From Pseudomonadota bacterium (GTDB lineage Bacteria > Pseudomonadota > Gammaproteobacteria > Burkholderiales > Eutrophovitaceae), in the NCBI GenBank assembly GCA_002704665.1, contig PAHB01000047.1, positions 1-7,829 on the forward strand: a DNA stretch of 7,829 nt, written 5' to 3'. A program made the position numbers and the translations under genes. Within the stretch, counting starts at the first letter, position 1. The number at the start of each line of letters is the position of its first letter. Shown here in pieces: positions 1 through 5,370 of this stretch. The notes below the pieces were generated by a model that saw nothing but the letters and a program-made list of their open reading frames with translations, was not told where the DNA came from and did not search any database.

Positions 1-1
1 A

Positions 2-1087
2 ACATTTGCATCCATTCAAATACCGGTTGGTTTAATGTTAGATAGATTTGGTCCTCGTCGGACCAATACATTTTTTCTTATGCTTGGAGCTTTTGGGGCG
101 TTTCTTTTTGCTCGTGCAGGTGGTTTTTCAGATTTATTAGTTGCACGCGCTGTAATTGGGGCGGGTTTTGCAGCTGCTTTGATGTCCAGTTTTAAAGTTT
201 TCACTATTTGGTTTCCAGTAAATTGGCTGCCCGCTATGAATGGGTGCGTATTTTTCTGCGGTGGAATAGGTGCGATTTCAGCGACTTTGCCTGTAATAGC
301 TTTGCTAGAATTTACAGATTGGCGAGGGTTATTTTATATGGCATCCATTAGCACAGTTTTTGTCGCGTTAAGCGTATTTTTTGTTGTTCCGGAAAAGAGT
401 AATCAAAAACCAAATCAAAGTTTAGTAGAGCAGCTTAGGGGTGTTAGCGAAGTTTTTTCATCGATTTTTTTTTGGCGTATTGCTATAGCTACAACGGTTT
501 TAAGTGCCTCAAATATGGCGGTACAAACATTGTGGGCTGCTCCTTGGTTAATGGATGTGGCGGGATTATCTCGAAATGACATTGGTGGTCCACTATTAAT
601 TTTAGGATTATCCACCATGATCGGTTTTTTGTTTTGGGGAGCTTTGGCCACTCGTTTATTGGCTGTAGGAATTCAGCCTATTACAGTCTTTAAGTGGGGT
701 AGTGGGGTTTTCGTTGGAATACAGGCACTATTAGTTGTTGGCTTCACGCAAAATCTAAGTTTACTTTGGGCAGGGTATGGCTTTTTTGGTACGGTAGGCA
801 GCTTGGCTTATGTTATTTTATCTCGCGGTTTTCCTCAAACACTTGGTGGTAGGGTCAACACAGCCTTAAATCTTTTAGTTTTCACAGCGGCGTTTATAAT
901 TCAGTGGATATTTGGAATTATCGTAAATAATTGGCCGCAGACTAATGGGCTCGGCTACCACCCGACAGGGTATGGATACGCATTTTTGTTTTTTTTGCTG
1001 TTACAATTACCGGGTTTTTTGTGGATTTGTTTTTCTCGGAATGAAAAGGATTTGGCAATTGATGTTCGTGAAAATAAAAAGATATAG
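2..1087 (+). CDS. MFS transporter, 5' end outside window
   Basis: Polytopic inner-membrane secondary transporter of the major facilitator superfamily; the substrate cannot be told. The frame is open from base 2, and the residues before the first ATG (35) read TFASIQIPVGL, the end of transmembrane helix 2. They run straight into LMLDRFGPRR, the classic MFS motif A in the loop between helices 2 and 3. The true start therefore lies upstream and the ATG at 35 is internal. About 361 residues are visible, and roughly the first 50-60 (helix 1 and most of helix 2) are missing. Also visible are the helix 4 arginine (LLVARAVIGAG), a glycine-rich helix 5 (FFCGGIGA), a DWRGLFY segment after it, a central hydrophilic loop (EKSNQKPNQSL), and six further hydrophobic helices ending in a short basic tail (ENKKI). 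The 3' end overlaps the start of the next gene, which suggests co-transcription. The family call is firm and the function is open. Confidence 0.9.
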   Translation, partial: TFASIQIPVGLMLDRFGPRRTNTFFLMLGAFGAFLFARAGGFSDLLVARAVIGAGFAAALMSSFKVFTIWFPVNWLPAMNGCVFFCGGIGAISATLPVIALLEFTDWRGLFYMASISTVFVALSVFFVVPEKSNQKPNQSLVEQLRGVSEVFSSIFFWRIAIATTVLSASNMAVQTLWAAPWLMDVAGLSRNDIGGPLLILGLSTMIGFLFWGALATRLLAVGIQPITVFKWGSGVFVGIQALLVVGFTQNLSLLWAGYGFFGTVGSLAYVILSRGFPQTLGGRVNTALNLLVFTAAFIIQWIFGIIVNNWPQTNGLGYHPTGYGYAFLFFLLLQLPGFLWICFSRNEKDLAIDVRENKKI

Positions 1088-1430
1088 TTTTGTTATCGCA
1101 TTTAGTTTTCTAATCTGTGCTTCGGGTCATGCCGATGAAATTTACACTGGTCGACTTCTATTAGAGGATTTTTCCACATGTGAGTCCGACCCCAAGGGAT
1201 ATCGTTGTGGAAGGGCAGCCGTGTTTGTTAAGGGGTATGCTAAACGTTTGTTTCAGGGAAGGGTGAGTGCTACCCAAACTAAAAAACTGTGTATGTCAAC
1301 TAACGTTGGAGTGGCTCAACTGAATGAAATTGTAATGGCATTTCTGGACAGTAGTGAAAAAAGGCTACATGAATTAGCGTTTTGGTTGGTGAAAGATGCG
1401 TTAATTGATCACTTTCAATGTGAAAAATGA
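1062..1430 (+). CDS. small secreted protein with Rap1a/Tai-like domain
   Basis: A 122-residue protein with a Sec signal peptide: basic start (MFVKIKR), hydrophobic core (about 9-19), likely cleavage after GHA (residue 24). The mature part has four cysteines (C40, C49, C77, C120). It ends in a pattern I recognise from the Rap1a/Tai immunity-protein family: LCMSTNVGVAQLNEIV, then FLDSSEKRLHELAFWLV, then ALIDHFQC. Family members keep the same order of a Cys after a variable loop, a Q-L helix, a P/S-E-x-L-H helix, and A-L-x-x-x-F-x-C at the end. It probably acts in the periplasm with disulfides. Rap1a binds a T6SS amidase effector in Serratia, but many homologues stand alone and no effector gene is next to this one, so an immunity role is not supported. 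Start choice: ATG 1062 follows AAGGA (1046-1050) by 11 nt, and ATG 1041 (129 aa) is an alternative. The gene overlaps the MFS gene by 26 bp. Confidence 0.72.
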   Translation: MFVKIKRYSFVIAFSFLICASGHADEIYTGRLLLEDFSTCESDPKGYRCGRAAVFVKGYAKRLFQGRVSATQTKKLCMSTNVGVAQLNEIVMAFLDSSEKRLHELAFWLVKDALIDHFQCEK

Positions 1431-1436
1431 AAAACG

Positions 1437-1464
1437 TTCATCTTTCGTAAAAATCGCATACAAT
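1437..1464 (+). promoter_or_regulatory. possible sigma70 promoter for the ALDH gene
   Basis: TTCATC (1437-1442) is separated by 16 nt from TACAAT (1459-1464), which matches five of six -10 consensus bases. The -35 match is poor (three of six). It lies in the 132-bp gap before the aldehyde dehydrogenase, the only long gap in the rightward block, so a promoter here is plausible. This is pattern-based only. Confidence 0.28.
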
Positions 1465-1549
1465 TGAAGTTGAGATCAGTTGTCATTATTGGGATGGCCG
1501 CACGGTTTCCAAGACGTTTGTAGGTCTTTCTAGATTGGGAATTAACATC

Positions 1550-1556
1550 AGGAGGT
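1550..1556 (+). promoter_or_regulatory. strong Shine-Dalgarno of the ALDH gene
   Basis: AGGAGGT, a near-perfect complement of the 16S rRNA tail, ends 6 nt before the ATG at 1563. It fixes that start codon and is much stronger than the sites before the other genes in this window, suggesting efficient translation. Confidence 0.85.
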
Positions 1557-1562
1557 AAGTGA

Positions 1563-3005
1563 ATGAAAGAGGGAAAGCATTTAATAAATGGCAGCTGGGT
1601 TGCGTCCCAGGACAATGATACTTTGGATGTAGTGAGTCCTAGCGACGGTCTTGTTTTTGCCAAAATCGCTCGGGGTAAGGCGGGAGATGTGGATTTGGCT
1701 GTAAAAGCTGCGCAGAATGCATTGGACAACGGGGCGTGGCGGAAATGTGCAGCTGTTGACAGGGGTCGACTGCTTTCAAAATTAGGTACTAAGATTCTGG
1801 ATAACTTTGATGAATTAGCTGACCTTGAAGCACTTGATACAGGTAAACCATTAAAGCAGGCCAAGGCTGATATTACTGCTGCTGGTAGGTACTTCGAGTA
1901 TTATGGAGGTGCGGCGGATAAAGTTCACGGAGACACTATTCCATTCATGGATGGATATATGGTTTCAATATTAAGGGAACCACATGGAGTAACTGGGCAT
2001 ATTATTCCTTGGAATTATCCGGCTCAAATGTATGGAAGGAGTCTTGCGCCTGCGTTGGCTATGGGGAATGCGGTCGTTCTCAAACCTGCTGAGGATGCTT
2101 GTATGACGTCGCTCAGGATGTCCGAGCTTGCGCAAGAAGTCGGATTCCCCGAAGGTGCAATAAATGTCGTTACTGGCGTTGGTGAGGAAGCAGGTGCCAG
2201 TCTTAGCGCGCACCCTGGTATCAATTTTTTATCATTTACCGGGTCTCCCGAGGTGGGCACAATTGTGCAGTGTGCTGCGGCTAAAAATCATGTCGGTTGC
2301 GTTTTGGAACTGGGGGGTAAATCTCCGCAAATTATATTTGATGATGCTGATATAGCGGCAGCTTTACCGGTTATTGTAAATGCTATTGTTCAAAATGGTG
2401 GGCAGACATGCTCGGCAGGTTCTAGGCTGATGATTCAAAGTACCGTGTATGAAAATTATCTTGATCAAATAGCGGAAAAATTTAACGAATTGAAAGTTGG
2501 CTCGCATTCAATGGACTTAGATTGTGGACCTTTAATTTCTGCAGTTCAGAAAAATCGCGTAGAGGGATTTCTCGATCGAGCAAGATCAGAGGGAATTGCT
2601 GTGGTTGCTCAGGGATCAATGGGGCCGGGATTACCCAGTGGAGGGTTCTATGTTACTCCCACTTTGTTTGCAGGTGTTCCCAGGGATAATGAGTTGGCGT
2701 GCGACGAAGTTTTTGGTCCAGTTTTGTCTGCTCTCTCGTTTGATGATGAGCAGGATGCGATAAAACTGGCAAACAGCACTGATTATGGTCTCGTTACTGG
2801 CGTTTGGACAAAAGATGGTGCGCGGCAAATGAGGATGGCCAAAAGTGTTAGAGCTGGGCAAATATACATAAACGGTTATGGAGCTGGTGGGGGTATTGAG
2901 TTACCTTTTGGCGGTGTAAAGAAAAGTGGGCACGGAAGAGAAAAAGGATTTGAGGCATTGTACGAATTTTGTGCGACAAAAACTATTGTTTTTAAGCATG
3001 ATTAA
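1563..3005 (+). CDS. NAD(P)-dependent aldehyde dehydrogenase
   Basis: Soluble enzyme of the ALDH superfamily, oxidising an aldehyde to the acid with NAD(P)+. It is 480 residues, the normal family length. Visible hallmarks in order: IIPWNYP with the oxyanion Asn (about 151), cofactor-binding VLKPAE (Lys about 174), the Rossmann segment SFTGSPEVG (about 224-232), the general base Glu in LELGGKSP (about 249), the catalytic Cys in GQTCSAGSR (about 283), EVFGPV (Glu about 382), and the C-terminal LPFGGVKKSGHGREKG. All catalytic residues are intact. The C-terminal half looks like betaine-aldehyde/aminoaldehyde or general ALDHs, but the substrate is not readable from sequence. The start is fixed by AGGAGGT at 1550-1556. 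It may have its own promoter in the 132-bp gap upstream, and the membrane-protein gene follows after 30 bp. A role downstream of the FAH-family enzyme at 5371 is possible but unproven. Confidence 0.95.
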   Translation: MKEGKHLINGSWVASQDNDTLDVVSPSDGLVFAKIARGKAGDVDLAVKAAQNALDNGAWRKCAAVDRGRLLSKLGTKILDNFDELADLEALDTGKPLKQAKADITAAGRYFEYYGGAADKVHGDTIPFMDGYMVSILREPHGVTGHIIPWNYPAQMYGRSLAPALAMGNAVVLKPAEDACMTSLRMSELAQEVGFPEGAINVVTGVGEEAGASLSAHPGINFLSFTGSPEVGTIVQCAAAKNHVGCVLELGGKSPQIIFDDADIAAALPVIVNAIVQNGGQTCSAGSRLMIQSTVYENYLDQIAEKFNELKVGSHSMDLDCGPLISAVQKNRVEGFLDRARSEGIAVVAQGSMGPGLPSGGFYVTPTLFAGVPRDNELACDEVFGPVLSALSFDDEQDAIKLANSTDYGLVTGVWTKDGARQMRMAKSVRAGQIYINGYGAGGGIELPFGGVKKSGHGREKGFEALYEFCATKTIVFKHD

Positions 3006-3035
3006 GATTATTAAAGTTGGTTTTCTATAACTGGT

Positions 3036-3761
3036 ATGAAATTGCCGATCGTGAAGGTTTTTCTAGGTGCATTGATTTTAGTTATAGATCGTCGTATTCA
3101 TTTGATACGAAGCCTATGGGCACCCGTTGCTTTTGGGGTGTCGCTCTCAAGCTGCCAACATTTTGCAATCTCGCAAAACGAAGGGGGTGCCATAAATGTG
3201 TGGATTACAATTTTAATTTTTATGATGACTATAATTTTAGCCGTGAGAAGTTACGGAGTATTTTTGATTTCGGATAATGAGAGTAAAGAAATGCCTATTT
3301 CCTGGACAATGCGGGAATCTCGTTTTTTGATAACCATGATAATCGTAAGTTTCGCCTTTGGAATTCTTACACTTATTGCTGGATTAATTGTAGGCACTTT
3401 TATGCATAGTCGGGATGGAGTAAGTGGTCCAGTTTTTGCGGCTATATTATTTATTCCTGGCGCTTATTTGGCTAGCAGGGTTTTGCTTGCTTTTCCTTTA
3501 ATCGCTACGAAAGAGGTCACAATTCCTGAGGCTCTTCAAAATGCATGGGTAATGTCTAGGCATAACGTATTTGGTATTTTGTTGCTTTGTGTCGGTGTGC
3601 CGGCAATCTTGGCAGCCTTTTTTGCACTAATGGCGAATATAGATGGGTTAGGTGTTATCGCGGTAGTACTACCATGGATAACAATGCCGGTGGAGTTTGC
3701 AATTATTGCATTGGTATTTTCGCAGTTATATGTGCCAAACAATGGTTTAGAATCTTCCTAA
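3036..3761 (+). CDS. multi-spanning membrane protein, unknown function
   Basis: A 241-residue hydrophobic protein that I cannot assign to a named function. It has about six likely membrane segments: roughly 27-45, 54-75, 97-121, 132-152, 178-200 and 207-230. The soluble loops include WTMRESRF (90-97) and IATKEVTIPEALQNAWVMSR (156-175). The latter, an E-A-L-x-x-x-W helix just before a hydrophobic segment, is reminiscent of the repeat loop in YciC/glycerophosphodiester phosphodiesterase-type membrane-domain proteins. That similarity is weak and by eye. The N-terminus (PIVKVFLGALILVIDRR) has no cleavable signal. The start is uncertain because no good Shine-Dalgarno precedes ATG 3036. It lies 30 bp after the ALDH stop, so translation may depend on read-through from that gene. 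It is convergent with the DAHP synthase gene, 10 bp apart. Confidence 0.78.
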   Translation: MKLPIVKVFLGALILVIDRRIHLIRSLWAPVAFGVSLSSCQHFAISQNEGGAINVWITILIFMMTIILAVRSYGVFLISDNESKEMPISWTMRESRFLITMIIVSFAFGILTLIAGLIVGTFMHSRDGVSGPVFAAILFIPGAYLASRVLLAFPLIATKEVTIPEALQNAWVMSRHNVFGILLLCVGVPAILAAFFALMANIDGLGVIAVVLPWITMPVEFAIIALVFSQLYVPNNGLESS

Positions 3762-3778
3762 AATAAATCACTTATTTT
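3760..3778. terminator. AT-only inverted repeat between convergent stops
   Basis: A perfect 7-bp inverted repeat, AAAATAA-atcac-TTATTTT, spans the 10-bp gap and includes bases of both convergent stop codons. On the + strand it runs into a T-rich stretch (3772-3785), so it could act as a weak terminator for the rightward block. The stem has no G or C, so hairpin stability would be low and the call is tentative. Confidence 0.3.
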
Positions 3779-4839
3779 TTCTTTTTAAGCTGATTCATTT
3801 GCATTGTTGCACGCGTAAGAACATTTTCAGTCTCATCCCATCCAATACACCCGTCTGTGACTGATACCCCATATCGAAGGTCCTTTAAGTCTTCGGGTAT
3901 AGTCTGATTTCCTGACTCTAAGTTACTTTCAAGCATAAATCCGATTATTGATTTGTTACCCTTAGTTATTTGCTGTATGCAATTGTCTAGTACTATCGGT
4001 TGGTTTTCGGGTTTTTTATTCGAGTTTGCATGACTACAATCGATCATGAGATTCGGTGCAAGATGTTTTGATTCCAACTGTTGTGTGGCAACAGCTATGG
4101 TTTCTTTATCGTAATTTGGTCCTTGATTGCCACCTCGAAGAACGGCATGACCGTAGGAATTTCCTTTAGTCCGAGTTACTGCTATTTGGCCATTTTGGTT
4201 AATACCTAGAAAGTTATGTGGGTGAGAAACCGAAAGAAGTGCGTTTATGGCGGTGGATAGGCTACCGTCGGTTCCATTTTTGAATCCAACTGGAGTTGAT
4301 AAACCACTCGCCATCTCCCTGTGGGTTTGCGATTCTGTTGTCCTCGCTCCAATAGCACTCCAGCTTATTAAATCCCCGAGGTATTGGGGACTAATGGGGT
4401 CTAAAGCTTCAGTACCCGCTGGCATTCCCATTTCGTTTATCTCAATCAGCAATTTGCGGGCTATTTTTATACCTTTTTCAACGTCAAAAGAGTCATTCAT
4501 ATCGGGATCATTTATTAACCCCTTCCAACCAGTTGTTGTTCTGGGCTTTTCAAAGTAAACACGCATAACAATATAAATTTGGCTTTCGATTTGTTTCGCT
4601 AGTTTACGAAGCTTTTTCGCGTAATCTATAGCTGCTTTAGGATCATGAATTGAACAAGGTCCAACAACAACTATTAACCTGTCGTCTTTTCGATCCAGAA
4701 TATTTTCTAGAGTTTTTCTACTTGACATGACGGTCGATAGTGCCTGTTCGCTCACAGGTATATCTACTTTAACTTCCTGCGGGGTCGCCAAAACTTTTTG
4801 AGACGATATATTCACGTTAAAAATTTTTTTGTTCTTCAT
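3772..4839 (-). CDS. aroF: 3-deoxy-7-phosphoheptulonate (DAHP) synthase, AroF-like
   Basis: Cytoplasmic class I (AroFGH-type) DAHP synthase, condensing phosphoenolpyruvate and erythrose 4-phosphate as the first step of the shikimate pathway. The 355-residue length matches the E. coli isozymes (350-356). Conserved blocks: VVGPCSIHDP with metal-ligand Cys62, VMRVYFEKPRTTTGWKG (substrate Arg93 and Lys98), GARTTESQTHREMASGL, VGFKNGTDGS (Lys187), VLRGG (Arg235), DCSHANSNK (His270), MLESN (Glu304), and GVSVTDGCIGW (Asp329). From memory it follows E. coli AroF (Tyr-regulated) more closely than AroG: EALDP, HxFxGIN, YGVSVTDxCI. Asn8 and Pro148, positions linked to tyrosine feedback in AroF, are conserved. 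Tyrosine inhibition is therefore likely but inferred. The C-terminus is a run of four lysines. ATG 4839 aligns with the AroF start despite a weak ribosome site. The NIPSNAP gene lies 63 bp upstream on the same strand. Confidence 0.95.
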   Translation of the reverse strand: MKNKKIFNVNISSQKVLATPQEVKVDIPVSEQALSTVMSSRKTLENILDRKDDRLIVVVGPCSIHDPKAAIDYAKKLRKLAKQIESQIYIVMRVYFEKPRTTTGWKGLINDPDMNDSFDVEKGIKIARKLLIEINEMGMPAGTEALDPISPQYLGDLISWSAIGARTTESQTHREMASGLSTPVGFKNGTDGSLSTAINALLSVSHPHNFLGINQNGQIAVTRTKGNSYGHAVLRGGNQGPNYDKETIAVATQQLESKHLAPNLMIDCSHANSNKKPENQPIVLDNCIQQITKGNKSIIGFMLESNLESGNQTIPEDLKDLRYGVSVTDGCIGWDETENVLTRATMQMNQLKKKK

Positions 4840-4879
4840 CAGAGTTATTAATATGACTACCTTATTTTATGCAACTTGA

Positions 4880-4897
4880 TTACAAATTGTTACAAAT
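4880..4897. repeat. tandem 8-bp direct repeat upstream of aroF
   Basis: TTACAAAT occurs at 4880-4887 and again at 4890-4897, one helical turn (10 bp) apart, about 40-58 bp upstream of the aroF start. It is followed by an overlapping 10-bp palindrome, AATGATCATT (4895-4904), which covers the NIPSNAP stop codon. Position and helical phasing fit a regulator site for aroF. It does not match the inverted TyrR box as I know it. Confidence 0.4.
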
Positions 4898-4902
4898 GAT
4901 CA

Positions 4903-5229
4903 TTAATTTTTTTTAGAGAAATGGGTCGGTAAAAGTAGCTGACTACTTATGCGAGCGACTAACGGACCTTCCGCCTCTGTTTTTTTTCGCACTGAAAGCC
5001 ATTCAGGATCTGACAAAAACCGAGTCCACTTGTCCTCCCTTTCCGCTAGTGACCTCCAGGCAAGCATATAGTACAGTGCATTGTTATCTTCGCCAATAAG
5101 TGTAGTCCAGAAACCTATGTGGTTTATATTAAACCTATGCCATATTTCTAAAGTGTGATCTTGAAATCGTGAGATCAAAAGTTGTAATTTCCCGGGGATA
5201 GTGTAATAAACTCTTATTTCGTTGACCAT
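4903..5229 (-). CDS. NIPSNAP family protein
   Basis: A 108-residue protein with the NIPSNAP fold, a ferredoxin-like alpha-beta dimeric barrel. Recognisable family features are the first strand with VNEIRVYYTIPGKL (2-15), the central GFWTTLIGEDNNALYYMLAW segment (39-58), the SLAEREDKWTRFLSDPEW helix (60-77), and a closing strand VARISSQLLLPTHF. This is the typical length for single-domain bacterial members, with no signal peptide. Bacterial NIPSNAPs lack a settled biochemical function. They often sit beside catabolic genes, and this one diverges from an FAH-family enzyme gene and lies 63 bp upstream of aroF on the same strand. The start at 5229 has only a weak GGGA ribosome site 7 nt before it, but it begins exactly where the first beta strand should. 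Confidence 0.88.
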   Translation of the reverse strand: MVNEIRVYYTIPGKLQLLISRFQDHTLEIWHRFNINHIGFWTTLIGEDNNALYYMLAWRSLAEREDKWTRFLSDPEWLSVRKKTEAEGPLVARISSQLLLPTHFSKKN

Positions 5230-5288
5230 TAAAATTTCCCAAATTATTCCTGAAGACCTATTCTAGGGTATATTGCTCTGCACTGTGA

Positions 5289-5317
5289 TTGATATTTTAA
5301 ACTTACCAATCTTAAAT
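5289..5317 (+). promoter_or_regulatory. possible sigma70 promoter for the FAH-family gene
   Basis: TTGATA (5289-5294), a 17-nt spacer and TTAAAT (5312-5317) give five of six and four of six matches to consensus, about 54 bp upstream of the start codon. On the opposite strand TTGGAT (5316-5321) and TAAAAT (5294-5299) with a 16-nt spacer form a possible NIPSNAP promoter over the same bases. The two would be overlapping and mutually exclusive. The region is AT-rich, so chance matches are likely. Confidence 0.33.
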
Positions 5318-5361
5318 CCAAAATAATTTTACTTCTTTACCCTTCTCTTAATTGATTATTT

Positions 5362-5367
5362 AAGGAG
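5362..5367 (+). promoter_or_regulatory. Shine-Dalgarno of the FAH-family gene
   Basis: AAGGAG sits 3 nt before the ATG at 5371 and 6 nt before the in-frame ATG at 5374. The spacing favours the second ATG as the main start, which would shorten the protein by one residue. Confidence 0.7.
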
Positions 5368-5370
5368 TTC

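Noticed and set aside
1062..1430. T6SS immunity gene or toxin-immunity pair
   Set aside because: No effector, VgrG, Hcp or toxin-like gene lies next to it; the domain alone does not establish an immunity role.
1415..1864. 149-codon open frame on the minus strand overlapping the Rap1a-like and ALDH genes
   Set aside because: It lies antisense to the well-supported ALDH start and the intergenic region. Its translation has no recognisable domain and its composition is that of a shadow frame.
3017..3277. 86-codon + strand frame at the start of the membrane-protein gene
   Set aside because: It overlaps the membrane-protein frame, which has coherent hydrophobic segments through to 3761. The alternative reads as an aromatic/Cys-rich mixture with no ribosome site.
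4247..4558. 103-codon + strand frame inside aroF
   Set aside because: It is fully antisense to highly conserved DAHP synthase blocks and has no domain of its own.
4880..4897. TyrR box for aroF
   Set aside because: The known box is an inverted TGTAAA-N6-TTTACA. Here the half-sites are in direct orientation, so I list it only as a repeat.
4875..4898. Seven-codon frame (MIICNNL) upstream of aroF, a possible leader peptide
   Set aside because: It has no Tyr, Phe or Trp codons, no ribosome site, and no attenuator hairpin before aroF.
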